DNA of 64,000 bases from an uncultured Bacilli bacterium. GTDB taxonomy: Bacteria; Bacillota_I; Bacilli_A; RF39; UBA660. The notes beneath the pieces are model-generated. The model did not search any database. It worked only from the letters and a program-made list of their open reading frames with translations, and was not told the origin of the DNA. A program made the position numbers and the translations under genes. Position 1 is the stretch's first letter. Every line of letters begins with the position of its first letter. This document shows positions 17,902-29,900 of the stretch, piece by piece. The stretch is taken from the NCBI GenBank assembly GCA_910579455.1, contig CAJTUT010000004.1:1-64000 (forward strand). Direction: 5' to 3'.

Positions 17902-20229
17902 ATGAATTTAGATCAATATTTAGATGAGGATTTATTAATTGTATGTCCAAATGCCATAAAGATAAGAATTTTAAATCAATATTGCGATCAATTAATTTCG
18001 TTTAAATTTATGACGAAAGAAGATTTTAAAAAGCATTATTATTTTTCTTATGATAACCAAGCGATCGTATATTTAATGGAAAAATATCATTATCATATCG
18101 ATGTTGCCAAAACCTACTTAGAAAACTTATATGTGATAGATACTAGTAAGAATTATCAAAGCGATAAATTAAGACTACTAAAAAAAATCAAGAAAGAATT
18201 AATTATGAATTCTTTGTTAGAATTTGATCCATTATTTTCTAAGTACTTAGCTACTAAAAAAATCATTGTGATCGGATATAATGTATTAGAAAAATATGAA
18301 GAAGATATGTTGAAGAAAGCAACAAGAATTCAAAAAGATATCAAAAAATTAGATACTAAGGTATTTTCGTGTCATACGATTGAGGATGAAATTTTATTTG
18401 TTATCGAGAACATTTTAGAGTTAGTAAAAAAGAAAGTAAAACTGAATCAGATTTATATTGCTAATCTTTCAGATGATTACCTGTATTCTATAAAAAAGTT
18501 GTTTTCTTATTTCAATATTCCAATTCAGCTTGATATGAGAGAGTCTATTTACGGAACTAAGATCGTGAAAGAGTACTTGGAATCAAAGAAAATGCCTGCT
18601 TTTCAAACAAAAATCGGGATAAAATTAGTAGAAATAGTAAACCGTTTAGTAGAAGTGGAGGATTCTAAAGTATATAAAGAACTTTTAATTGATCAATTAA
18701 AACATACCTATCTTTCCCCTAAATATTTAACGGAAGAGGTTCATATTATTAATATAGAAGAAGAAATGGTAGAAGATACAGACTATTTGTTTGTAATTGG
18801 TTTTAACCAAGACTATATTCCTAAGATTTACAAGAATGAGGAATTTATTACAGACCAAATCAAAAAAGAAGTAGCTCTATATCCAACTAAGGAGAAAAAT
18901 CGAAGGAGTAGAGAAGGACTTTTGAGACAATTAAGTAATGTAAAAAATCTATATCTTTCCTATAAGGAAAGCAGTAATTTTAATCATTATTTACCATCCT
19001 CTCTTATCAAAGAGTTGGAATTAGAAGTGGTTCCTTATCAAAGTAATAAACTATATCCTTCTAACTTTTATAATAGACTCTCTTTGGCAAATCTTCTAGA
19101 CAGGTATCATAAATATGGAGAGGAAACACCATATTTAAGAAACTTGCTTAAACATTATAAAAGTAACAATCATACATATAATAATCAGTTTACTGGAATC
19201 AATTCTGCTAATATGCTAGAAAGTATGAATCACGTTTTAAGACTCAGCTATACCTCTTTAAATACTTATTATTTATGTTCTTTTAGATATTATGTTTCTT
19301 ATATTTTAAAATTAGATCCATATCAGGATACTTTTTCTATTGTAATAGGGAATCTCTTTCATTTTATATTCTCTGTTATGTATGATGATTATTTTAACTT
19401 TGATAGAGAATGGAATCATTATATATCGTCACAGGATTTATCACCAAAAGAGCAATTTCTTTTGAAAAATTTAAAAGCCAGATTGGAAGAAGTAATCATA
19501 AAAATCAAAGATTTAGAAATGTTATCTAGTTATAGAAACGTTTTAACAGAACAAGAAATTACAATACAACTGCAAAAAAATATTGATGTCTTTTTTACCG
19601 GAAAAATAGATAAAATTATGTATAAAAGAGAGTCAGATGATACTTATTTTTCCATAATAGACTATAAAACAGGCAACGTACATTCTAATCTTTTTGATAT
19701 GAAATATGGTATAAACATGCAACTTCCTATTTATTTATATTTATTAAGTAAGTCTAAATTGTTTTCTTCACCTATTTTTACAGGAATGTATTTTCAAAAA
19801 GTTTTATATAAAACTTTAAAATGGGAACCGAATAAAGAATTAGAGGATATGAAAAAAAGTAATTTGAAATTACAGGGATATTCTACAGACGTAATAGATC
19901 GAATTTTCCTTTTTGATAGAAGCTATGAAAATAGTGAGTGGATTAGAGGAATTAAAATAAATAAGGATGGTTCTTTTTCAAAAAATAGTAAAATTATAAG
20001 CGATGAGGAAGTTTATGACATGTTAAAATATACAGAAAAGATGATTCAAAAAGGAGTAGATCATATTTTAAAAGGGGACTTCCAAATAAATCCTAAGATT
20101 ATTGATAAAGAAAAAGCCTGTGAATATTGCAAATTCAAAGATCTCTGTTTTGTAAATCCAAAAGATTACATTTATCTAGATAAAATGGATAATTTAGAAT
20201 TTTTAAAGGAGGAAACAGAAAATGACTAA
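17902..20229 (+). CDS. addB: AddB-like helicase-nuclease subunit
   Basis: AddB pairs with AddA in the Bacilli equivalent of RecBCD, resecting double-strand breaks for recombination. The C-terminal PD-(D/E)XK nuclease is visible: 'GNLFHFIFS', 'IDYKTGNVHSNLF' and 'MQLPIYLYLL'. The iron-sulfur cysteines are one in 'YYLCSFRYY' near residue 455 and three in 'ACEYCKFKDLCF' near 750. With 775 residues it is much shorter than Bacillus AddB (about 1160), and no Walker A motif is seen near the N-terminus, so its helicase half is reduced. The ATG at 17902 follows AGGTGGT; upstream in-frame codons lack a site. It overlaps addA by eight bases. Confidence 0.85.
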   Translation: MNLDQYLDEDLLIVCPNAIKIRILNQYCDQLISFKFMTKEDFKKHYYFSYDNQAIVYLMEKYHYHIDVAKTYLENLYVIDTSKNYQSDKLRLLKKIKKELIMNSLLEFDPLFSKYLATKKIIVIGYNVLEKYEEDMLKKATRIQKDIKKLDTKVFSCHTIEDEILFVIENILELVKKKVKLNQIYIANLSDDYLYSIKKLFSYFNIPIQLDMRESIYGTKIVKEYLESKKMPAFQTKIGIKLVEIVNRLVEVEDSKVYKELLIDQLKHTYLSPKYLTEEVHIINIEEEMVEDTDYLFVIGFNQDYIPKIYKNEEFITDQIKKEVALYPTKEKNRRSREGLLRQLSNVKNLYLSYKESSNFNHYLPSSLIKELELEVVPYQSNKLYPSNFYNRLSLANLLDRYHKYGEETPYLRNLLKHYKSNNHTYNNQFTGINSANMLESMNHVLRLSYTSLNTYYLCSFRYYVSYILKLDPYQDTFSIVIGNLFHFIFSVMYDDYFNFDREWNHYISSQDLSPKEQFLLKNLKARLEEVIIKIKDLEMLSSYRNVLTEQEITIQLQKNIDVFFTGKIDKIMYKRESDDTYFSIIDYKTGNVHSNLFDMKYGINMQLPIYLYLLSKSKLFSSPIFTGMYFQKVLYKTLKWEPNKELEDMKKSNLKLQGYSTDVIDRIFLFDRSYENSEWIRGIKINKDGSFSKNSKIISDEEVYDMLKYTEKMIQKGVDHILKGDFQINPKIIDKEKACEYCKFKDLCFVNPKDYIYLDKMDNLEFLKEETEND

Positions 20230-23200
20230 TGTATGGACAAAAGAGCAATTAGATGCAATTCATTTGGAAGGAAATAATATTATTGTATCAGCAGGAGCAG
20301 GTAGTGGAAAAACTGCGGTTTTATCAGAAAGGGTATTAAGAAAAATCGATGATGGAATCTCAATTAATCAAATACTAATCTTAACATTTACCAATGCCGC
20401 TGCTAAGGAAATGAAAGATAGGATTAGGGATAAATTAAGAAAAGCAAACAAGCAAGAACAAATAGATTTAATCGATCACAGTTATATTACTACCTTTGAT
20501 AGTTTTTCGTTAAGTATTGTTAAAAAGTATCATACGATTTTAAATATTAGTAAAGATATAGGAATTACGGATTCTTCGCTTTTAGATATTAAAAAACAAG
20601 AGTTAATGGATGAAATATTCAATTGCTATTATAGCGAAAAAAATAAAAAATTCAAAAAGCTTATTACTAACTTTTGCTTAAAAGAAGATGATTCATTAAA
20701 AAAATTACTTATAAGATTGAATGATAAACTAGATATGAGATATAATAAATTGGATTATTTAAATCAATACATAAAAACATATTACCAAGAGGATTTTATA
20801 GAAGAAGGTATAGCTTTATATTATGATAAAATAAACGATTTGATTTTAAAAATCAAGGAAATAGTAAGAAGACTGAATCATTATATGGATTTTGATTATA
20901 TTATTAAGTTGGAGGATAAGCTTTCAAAATTATGGAAAGCGAAAGACTATAATGATGTAGTATTAGCCTTAGATTTTAGGTTACCCAATTTGCCTAAGAA
21001 TCAGGATTCATTTGTTAAGTGTTTAAAAGAAGAATTAAGTAGTTATATTAAAGAAATAAAGAGTCTTTGTATCTATAAAAATACAGATCAAATAAAAGAA
21101 GAATATTTTGCTACTAAGGATAATCTAGAAATCATAGTGGAAATTATAAAAGAGCTAGATCAAAGATTAAAAGAAGAGAAAGTAAAAAGCAATATGTATG
21201 ATTTTTCAGATATCAGTAGAATGGCAATTGAAGTAGTTACACAAAATGAGGAAATAAAGGAAGAATTGAAAAATAGTTTTCAGGAGATCATGATAGATGA
21301 GTATCAAGATACCAATGATATCCAGGAGTATTTTATTTCTTTAATTAGTAATCACAATGTATATATGGTAGGGGATATCAAACAATCCATTTATAGATTT
21401 AGGAATGCGAATCCTTATATATTTAAAAATAAGTATGATAATTACATACAAGCTAAGGAAGGATTAAAGATAGATTTATTAAAAAATTTTCGTTCAAGAA
21501 AAGAAGTGTTAGAAGATATTAATATCGTATTTAATGATTTGATGAGTGATGATATGGGAGGAGCGGACTATAAAAATAGTCATCAAATGATTTTCGGAAA
21601 TAAAACTTATCAGGAAGAAGGTAAAACAAACCAGAACTATCATTTATCTATCCTTACTTATTTAGAGGGTCCCAATTTTTCTAATAGTGAAAAAGAAATT
21701 TTTATAATTGCAGAAGATATTAAAGAAAAAATAGATTCTAATTATCAGATATTCGATAAGGATCGAAAAATTTTAAGGAAAATGGAATATAGTGATTGTG
21801 TAATTTTAATGGATAGAAGTACTGATTTTGATCGATATAAAAAAATCTTTGAGTTTTTAAAAATTCCTCTTACCTTGTATCAAGATGAAGAATTAAAAAG
21901 TGGTTATGACATCCTAGTAATAAGAAATTTATTAAAACTAATCAAGTGCATGGATTGTGAGCAATACCAAGAAGAATTTAAATATGCATTTTTATCGGTT
22001 GGTAGGAGCTTTTTGTTTAGAATAGAGGATGACAAACTATTCGAATACTTAACTCAGAACACTTATAAGGAAAGTGAGATTTATAAGAAACTAGAAGAGG
22101 CATATCAATATTTTTATGAGATGTCCTTAAAGATGTTTTTCATGAAATTATGTGAAATTTTTGAGTATGAAGAAAAATTATTAGAAATAGGAAACGTTAT
22201 GGTAGCAAGAGTACGATTAGAATATTTTTATCATTTGTTAGATGAATTTTCAAAAAATGGAAAGGATTTAGCCGACTTTATTATTTATTTAGATACCATA
22301 TTTGAAAAAGAGCATAAAGTGAATTTTTCTCTTAATACAACAGATGCCAATTCTGTAAAAATTATGACCATTCATAAATCAAAGGGATTAGAGTTTCCAA
22401 TTTGTTATTTCTCGGGATTTACAAAAGAATTTAGTTTTAGAGAATTCAATGATCTAATACTATATAGTAATCAATATGGTATTATTATTCCCTATTTTAA
22501 TGAGTATATAAAACCTACCATTTATAAAAATTTGTTAAAAATAGATATGAAAAAAGAAGAGATCAGTGAAAAAATAAGATTGTTTTATGTAGCATTAACT
22601 AGAGCAAAGGAAAAGATGATTATTGTAATACCAGAACGGGAAGGTGAAATTCTTGGCTTAGAAAAAATAAAATCATTTTATGATATGATGCAATTAATGT
22701 ATTCTAATATTTGCCAGTATTACATTAGAAAGGATCCTAGTTGTACTAAAGACTATATGACATCGCTTTATAAGAAAGATGAATTTGATTTAAATTGTGG
22801 AGATGAAACAGAAATGGAGGAACCATCTTTTCTATTTCAAGAAGAAAGAAAAGAAAAACTATCTAAAAATACCACTCAGTTATTGACAAAGGAAGATTCG
22901 GTTAAAATGAGATATGGGAGTTATATCCACAAAATATTAGAATTCTTAGATTTTAACAATCCAAATTATCAGGGGATTGAAGATAATATAGTACCGAAAA
23001 TAAAAAGTTTTGTATCAAGTAGTCTAATCCAGAGTAATTTAGATGCTAAATTTTATCATGAATACGAGTTTACTTATAATAAAGAGGAAAAGAGAGTACA
23101 TGGAATAATTGATTTAATAATAGAGAATAAAGATGAAATTATTATTGTAGATTATAAATTAAAAAAGATAGAGGACGCTGCTTACCAAGAGCAATTAAGA

Positions 23201-23299
23201 GGATATCAAAAGATCATCGAAAATAGAACAAATAAGAGAGTTACTACCTATTTATATTCTATTTTAGATGAGAAATGGTATCCTATTGAACAATGCTAG
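20222..23299 (+). CDS. addA: ATP-dependent helicase-nuclease AddA
   Basis: AddA is the motor and nuclease subunit of the AddAB break-repair complex. The Walker A motif 'SAGAGSGKTA' is at about residue 20, followed by UvrD-like motifs including 'LTFTNAAAKEMKDRI', 'IMIDEYQDTN', 'VGDIKQSIYRFRNA' and 'MTIHKSKGLEF'. The C-terminal RecB-type nuclease has 'GSYIHKILEF', 'GIIDLI' and 'IVDYKLKK'. At 1025 residues it is slightly short for the family. Its start overlaps the addB stop, and an AAAGGAGG site lies inside the end of addB. Confidence 0.96.
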   Translation: MTNVWTKEQLDAIHLEGNNIIVSAGAGSGKTAVLSERVLRKIDDGISINQILILTFTNAAAKEMKDRIRDKLRKANKQEQIDLIDHSYITTFDSFSLSIVKKYHTILNISKDIGITDSSLLDIKKQELMDEIFNCYYSEKNKKFKKLITNFCLKEDDSLKKLLIRLNDKLDMRYNKLDYLNQYIKTYYQEDFIEEGIALYYDKINDLILKIKEIVRRLNHYMDFDYIIKLEDKLSKLWKAKDYNDVVLALDFRLPNLPKNQDSFVKCLKEELSSYIKEIKSLCIYKNTDQIKEEYFATKDNLEIIVEIIKELDQRLKEEKVKSNMYDFSDISRMAIEVVTQNEEIKEELKNSFQEIMIDEYQDTNDIQEYFISLISNHNVYMVGDIKQSIYRFRNANPYIFKNKYDNYIQAKEGLKIDLLKNFRSRKEVLEDINIVFNDLMSDDMGGADYKNSHQMIFGNKTYQEEGKTNQNYHLSILTYLEGPNFSNSEKEIFIIAEDIKEKIDSNYQIFDKDRKILRKMEYSDCVILMDRSTDFDRYKKIFEFLKIPLTLYQDEELKSGYDILVIRNLLKLIKCMDCEQYQEEFKYAFLSVGRSFLFRIEDDKLFEYLTQNTYKESEIYKKLEEAYQYFYEMSLKMFFMKLCEIFEYEEKLLEIGNVMVARVRLEYFYHLLDEFSKNGKDLADFIIYLDTIFEKEHKVNFSLNTTDANSVKIMTIHKSKGLEFPICYFSGFTKEFSFREFNDLILYSNQYGIIIPYFNEYIKPTIYKNLLKIDMKKEEISEKIRLFYVALTRAKEKMIIVIPEREGEILGLEKIKSFYDMMQLMYSNICQYYIRKDPSCTKDYMTSLYKKDEFDLNCGDETEMEEPSFLFQEERKEKLSKNTTQLLTKEDSVKMRYGSYIHKILEFLDFNNPNYQGIEDNIVPKIKSFVSSSLIQSNLDAKFYHEYEFTYNKEEKRVHGIIDLIIENKDEIIIVDYKLKKIEDAAYQEQLRGYQKIIENRTNKRVTTYLYSILDEKWYPIEQC

Positions 23300-23316
23300 A
23301 TTAGTATTGTTTTTTT
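23291..23316 (+). terminator. addA terminator
   Basis: CAATGCTA (23291-23298) pairs with TAGTATTG (23302-23309, one G-T wobble) and is followed by seven T; the stem overlaps the addA stop codon. Confidence 0.75.
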
Positions 23317-23338
23317 AAAGGAAAAGGCTAACATTCCA

Positions 23339-23368
23339 TTGACAAATGAGTATCGGAAAGGGTATACT
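23339..23368 (+). promoter_or_regulatory. Promoter of the thioredoxin-like/giant surface protein pair
   Basis: TTGACA (23339-23344) and TATACT (23363-23368) have an 18-base spacer. It shares TTGACAAAT and GGGTATACT with the promoter at 40793, including a G-run against the -10. Confidence 0.7.
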
Positions 23369-23415
23369 TAAAACATATAGTGAAGAGTAGAGTGAAAGGT
23401 AAAAAGGAAAAATTT

Positions 23416-23853
23416 ATGAAATGGATAAAAAATAAAAACGAGAGAATGATACTGGTTGTTGTATCTATTATTCTTATAATAGGGACAATTTTGATTATTA
23501 TATTTTCTGGAAACAGAAAGGAAAATATAAAGAGTGTAGAGGAAATTATTTCTCAAAATGAGGAGTCTATTATTTTTGTAAATAATAGTGATTCAAAAAA
23601 ATGCAAAAATTGCCAAAAGATAAAGAGGTATTTAGATAAGAATAAAATGACATATGTGTTATACGATGTAAGGAAGCATACAAATGATGAATATATAGAG
23701 ATGTTACAATCCTTATCAATTAATCCTAATAGTTTTCATTATCCCGCAATTATTTATGTGAAAAATGGAAAAGCATATGCTGATTTAATTAATATAAAAG
23801 ATCCAGATAAGATAGAAAAATTTATAAAAAAATATGATATAAAGAGTAAATAG
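23416..23853 (+). CDS. Membrane-anchored thioredoxin-like protein
   Basis: The 145-residue protein has one N-terminal membrane segment (about residues 11-31) and an extracytoplasmic thioredoxin/glutaredoxin-like fold. The CxxC motif is Cys63-Lys-Asn-Cys66 and the cis-proline is in 'FHYPAIIYV' near residue 110. The ATG at 23416 is chosen because AAAGGAAAA lies just upstream. Only 49 bases and a weak hairpin separate it from the 2135-residue cysteine-pair protein, so co-expression is likely. A role as thiol oxidase or isomerase for that protein is inferred. It is not a canonical DsbA or TrxA and is shorter than DsbA. Confidence 0.75.
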   Translation: MKWIKNKNERMILVVVSIILIIGTILIIIFSGNRKENIKSVEEIISQNEESIIFVNNSDSKKCKNCQKIKRYLDKNKMTYVLYDVRKHTNDEYIEMLQSLSINPNSFHYPAIIYVKNGKAYADLINIKDPDKIEKFIKKYDIKSK

Positions 23854-23870
23854 TACATAAGTACTATTTT
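23848..23870 (+). terminator. Weak hairpin between the thioredoxin-like gene and the giant gene
   Basis: AAATAGTAC (23848-23856) pairs with GTACTATTT (23861-23869), but only four T follow, so partial readthrough into the next gene is expected. Confidence 0.45.
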
Positions 23871-23902
23871 AACAAGATATTTTAGTGATGGAGTGAATAT
23901 AT

Positions 23903-26900
23903 ATGAATAAATTATTATCTAAAAAAAGAACAATGATGATGTTAATACTATTATTAGTAGCTGTAGTAGGGGTGAGTTATGCATGGTTACAGGTAACTTT
24001 GTATAGCAATTCTACTAGTACTGTACAAGTAGGAACTCTAAATTTAAAATTGGGTGAAACTAAAGAGGGAATCCAGTTGAAAAATGCCATTCCAATATCA
24101 GACGAAAAAGGATTAAAAACAGAGGAATATACTTTTACATTAACAAACACTGGAGATATCACAAGTGAATATACCGTTTATTTGGATGATGTGGAGTTAG
24201 CAGAAGATCAAGTGAGATTGTCAGACGATACAGTGAAATATAGTCTAGTAAAAAATGATGAAGTTAGACCCCCTGCTTTAGTTTCTACTTTAGGCAAAAA
24301 TGCTAATAGAATATTAGATAGTGGAAAGTTAGATCCAGGAGCTATCAATACTTATACATTAAAGGTTTGGATTGATTATGATGCTGATAACTCCATCATG
24401 GGAAAGGTCTTCTCTACAAAAATAAGAGTAGAGGCAACACAAGAAAATATAACTTCTGACAGTTCAGAAAAAATAGAATTAGATATAAATAGCGGACCAC
24501 AAAGAATAGATTTAAAAGGAGAAGAAGCTAGTAAATTTATTTTTGATAGTAGTGATAAAGAAATTATAGAAGTAGATGAAAATGGAATGCTTACTCAAAA
24601 AGGTCCAGGACAGGCAATTGTTGTAGTTACCAATAAGGAAACCAGTGAAACTAGAAAAATTACTGTTTCTGTAACAAAAACTTTAACTATTACTTATTAC
24701 AAAGATGCGGGGATATCATTTATAGAAAAGGAGACCGATACTTGTAAATTGGAAGCAAAAGGACAAACTAGTTGTCAAGTAATTCTACCAAAAACAACAG
24801 TAAGTGATGGGTATACATTAATAGGTTGGAATACAAGTGCTTCTGCCACTAACGGAAAAGAAGAATTGGAAAAAATAGAAATTAGCGAGGATACTGCATA
24901 TTATGCAATTAGTTCTAAAAATTCTGTGAAGTTTATTGCTAATTTTGATGAAAATGGAGTCGGAGTTAGCTCTATTAAACAGTCTAGGATAAGCTGTAAG
25001 ACAAAACCAAATCAAGAAGAAAAATGTGAAATTATTCTTCCTAAATTTTCTGTAAAAGAAGGCTATGAAGGACTTGGATGGAGTACGGATAAAGATGCAA
25101 CGGAAGGTATTGCACCAGGTCAAGCGGTGTCATTAACAGAGGATACAACTTTCTATGCAATTACTAAGAAAAAGGCAGTTACATTTGAAGCGATTTTCTA
25201 TAAAAATGGTGCTTCTACTCAAACAAATGAAATAGGAGAACCAGTAGAGAGTAATACAGTAACTAGGAGTTGTACTACAGAAGAGATTTATAACAATAAA
25301 GAAGAAAGCAAAAATACACCTACCTGTGAGATTGTATCTCCTACTATAGAAGGTAGTAGTAATACGCCAACTGTATTGGGTTATGCGACAAATAAAGAGG
25401 CTACAGAAGCTACATTGGGAACCAATCAAACTATTCAATTATCAAAAGATATCAAATATTATGCAGTGACTAGAAAAGATCCTATGACTAGAACAGCAAC
25501 ATTTATTAAAAATGGTACAGGTGTAGAAACGATTGGCGGACAATCAGGTAGTATTACTCAGGAATGTGAAATAAAGGCTAGCTATAATGGAAAAAAACAA
25601 GAGACATCTTGTAATGTGATAGCACCAAGTATTGAAGTGAAAGAGGGATACTCAAAAGTAGGCTGGAATATCAACCCTAATGCTGAAATCGGGTTTGATA
25701 ATATTACATTGGAAAAGGATGAAACTTTATATTCGATAAGCAAGAAAAACGCAGTTACTTTGACCGCAAAATTTCATAAAAATGGTGCTGCTGCACAGGA
25801 TGGGTCAACCGATGAAATTTATGAAAAAACCTGTGAATTACCAGAAGTATATAATGATCAAATACAAAATACTTCATGTAAAATAAAATTACCAGTAATA
25901 ACAGCTAGTCCTAATACCCCAACTATAGTGGGATATGTACAAACAGCAACAGCGATTGTACCAATTGCTGGAGATGAGGTGACAATAACTGGTACTGAAG
26001 ATTATTACGCTATTACCAAAAAAGAGGCAGAAGACGTAAATGTTACTTATCAATTAAATGGAGCTAGATATGCAACCTTGGCTGGTAAAAGATATACGAA
26101 AAATTTTACGGTATTAGTATGCCGTAAACCTGAAACATGGAATGGAGCAAAACAGGAAGATTGTCAATTTGTGCTCCCAACAATAAAGGGAAGTACAAAT
26201 ACTCCAACAATCCTTGGATGGAGTACTGCTTTTGATAATCATGAGGCACTATATCAATCTGGACAGGAACAGGCAACAATATCTAGTAGTACAGTTCTAT
26301 ATACACAAACGGTAAGAAATGCAGTTACATATAGAGTAAAGAGCTATAAAGCAGGAAAGAACGTTTCTTCAATTCAGGCAACTAATGCAAAAAAAAGTTG
26401 TACAATAGATGCTACATATAATGGCGAAAAGCAAGAAACAGAATGTACAATAGGAGGAAAAGATTTACCAACCATTATAGCAAAAGAAGGATATGAAGCA
26501 GCAGGATGGACGAGTATAGATGCTGATTCTTTGGATGGTAGTTCAACTCTTACTTTAAATAAAACAAATACCAATAAAACGTGGTATGCTTACGCCTTAG
26601 GACATACTTTCACAGTAGAATATTATAGCGATGGTAAAAAAGATAGTGAGGAACAGCTTTCTATATCTGATAATATTATGCTAAAAACTATTGAGAAAAA
26701 AGGATATACTTTAAAAGGATGGGATACCTCTTCCGCAGCTACTACAGTGGTATATAAGGCAGGAGAGGCAATTTCTGGATTAATTCCACAGAAAGGACAA
26801 GTAATTAAATTATATGCAGTATGGGAGGATAAAAATGCTCCAGTATGTAGTTTTGGACATGTGTCAGTGACTACTACCGGAAATACCACTGAAATGAAGT

Positions 26901-29900
26901 TAACCTGTACAGATTATGGTAGCGGATTAAGAGAACAATGGTTAACTAAGGATTCCTTTATTCTATCAGATTCTACTTATGGAGAAATTGTTTCTGTAGG
27001 AAATCCTGTTGCAACCGAGAATGGCTATGAATACCTCCTTACATTAAAAGGTCTAAGTAGTAGTACAGAGGGAAGCGCAACAGAAAATGTTCCTGGTCGA
27101 TTTAATATTAAATTAAAAGAAAACAGTATAACAGATGAGTTGGGAAATGCCAATGAGAGTGTAACTAGTGATCATGTTGAGGTTTATGGACATCGTCATA
27201 CGGCAACCTTTACTAAAGATAATAATACTGTAGAATCCATCGGATCTACCAGTAGTAGTTGCATTACAAAGGGTACTAGTTTAACTTGTGAAGTTACAAC
27301 GCCTACTATTACAGCAAAGTCAGACTATGAAGTAATAGGTTGGAATTCCGATTCTAATGCAACAGAAGGAATTGAGCAAAACAGTAAGGTAACCCTATCT
27401 AAGGATATTACATATTATACGATTATGGGGTATCGTGGTAGAAAAATAAGAGCCACTTTCCATTTAAATGGAGCAAAACTATTAGACGATCAAGACGGGG
27501 ATATTACAAAGGAATGTAGAATTAGTGCAAGCCAATCTTCTGATGCGGAGGCATCTTGTGATATAATAGTTCCAATTATAAGTGCAAGCGAGAATACTCC
27601 AAGAGTTTTAGGTTTTGCTACTACAGCTAATGAAACAAATGAAGCAAACATGATTAATCAGGCAAACCAAAAAGTTGTAATTCATATTACAAATGACATC
27701 GATTACTATGCTATTACCAGAAAGGATGCCATTACCTATCATGCGGAGTTTATTCGAAACGGTATAGGGGTTACAAGTATTGGAAAAAATCAAGATCAAT
27801 GTACAATAGATGCAGCTTATAATGGAAATTTACAGAATACCTCATGTCAAATTAATGAACCAAATATAGAAATGAAATCAGGATATACCAAAATTGGGTG
27901 GAACACGGAGGATGATGCAAAAACATCCCTTGTAAGTAATGGAAAGCTAGAAATCACAACTGATAATATGAGGTATTTCTCAATTAGTAAGAAAGATAAA
28001 GTTACTTTAACAGCAAGTTTTTATAAAAATGGATCTTCTTCTGTAGAAGGAATTCAAGACGGGGAAGATAAGGTAGATAGAACTTGTGAATTAAAAGAAG
28101 TATATAATAATGAAGCACAAGAAACTCAGTGTACAATATCTACTCCAAATATTGTGGCTAGCAGTAATACTCCAAAGGTATTGGGATATCATACAGATAA
28201 AGATGCAATCACTGGAATATTACAGCCAAATATAGAACTTGCACTTACTAATAATATAAAATACTATGCAATTACTACAAATGAACCAAAAAGAATTCAA
28301 ATTACTTTTCATAGAAATAACGCCACATCCTTAGATCATTCATCAGAAGATACAATAGATAAAATATGTAATATTCCTCAAACATATAATGGAGTAAAGC
28401 AAGATGTTAATTGTGATATTACTTCTCCCACAATTGAAGCAAGTGAAAATACACCAGATGTAATTGGTTATTCTACCGCTTCAGATAAACACGATATGGA
28501 ATGGGAAGCAGGAACAACGAAAAAAGTTAGTGAAAGTGCAAATTATTATGCCCAAACGAAAAAAGATGAAATAACTTACCGAATAGGAGCGTTTGCAGTC
28601 GGAAAAAATGTATCTAGTATTTCATCAACAGAGGGAATGAATTGTAAAATAGCTACCACATATAATGGAAAATCTCAGCCAAACAGTTGTACAATAGAGA
28701 CATCTAATTTACCTACCATAACGCCAAAAGTGGGGTATACTTCAATAGGATGGACAAGAAGTAGTACAAATACAGAAAATTCATCATCGGCAATTACCCT
28801 AACAGAAGACGTTGATACATATTATGCCCATGCAATATCGAATAGTTATACGATTAAATATTATGATCAAGATACTGAAGTAGGATTTACTGGTGTTAAG
28901 GTAGATGAAGAAATAGATTTAAGTACTGCAAATGAGTTGGGAATTAAAAAAGAAGGATATAACTTTAAAGGTTGGTCTACTTCTTTAGGAGATTCTACAA
29001 TCGCTTATCAAGATGGTGAAACAGTAAGTAATTTGGCTACAGAAGAGGGAACTATTGTAAATTTATATGCAGTATGGCAAGATGATATTGCACCTGTTTG
29101 TCATTTTGAAAATGAAGGAGCAATAACAACCGGTACCACCAAGGAATTAATATTAACATGTACTGACCAAGGTAGTGGTTTATCTTCTCAAAATCTTACA
29201 GTAGATAATTTTCAAACTTCTAATGGTTATGGAAGTGTTATGTCAGTATCAGCACCAGAACAGATTAATAATGGATATAAATATATAGTAACAGTAAAAG
29301 GTATTTCTTCTGGAGGGGAAGGACAGACTTTAGGATCATTTACTACTATGTTAAAGGCACAAGCTATAAAAGATAATGCAGATAATAGGAACCAACAAAT
29401 AGAGAGTGCTAATATTACTGTAAATGGTATTACCTTTACAGCACATTTCATTAATCAAGGAATTGGTATAACTTCGGGTGATGACTTTGAATCAACAAAA
29501 TCATGCACTACAACAGGAAGTGACACCTCCTGTGCAATTGTATTTCCAGATATACATGTACTAGAAAATTATACAGTAGTTGGATGGAACACTAATCAGA
29601 ATGCAACAGTAGCTAGTCACACTAGTGGCTCAAACTCCCTTAATCATGATAATACTGATGAGAACAATACACAAACCTATTATAGTATTACATATAAAAA
29701 TGCAATTACATATAGTGTTGATTGGAATGCTAATGGAGCAGGTTTATCTCAAACAACAAGTACGAGTAGCTGTACTATTGATAAAGTATATAATGAAACA
29801 GAAGAGACAAAGCAGCCAACTAGTTGTACGGTAACAGCACCAACTATAACCCGTGCTGGTTATGATATTATAGGATACCATACGGATGAAAATGCAACAG

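Noticed and set aside
23977..29451. Antisense and out-of-frame open frames within the giant surface gene
   Set aside because: Repetitive coding DNA creates long shadow frames; none has a ribosome site or family motif.
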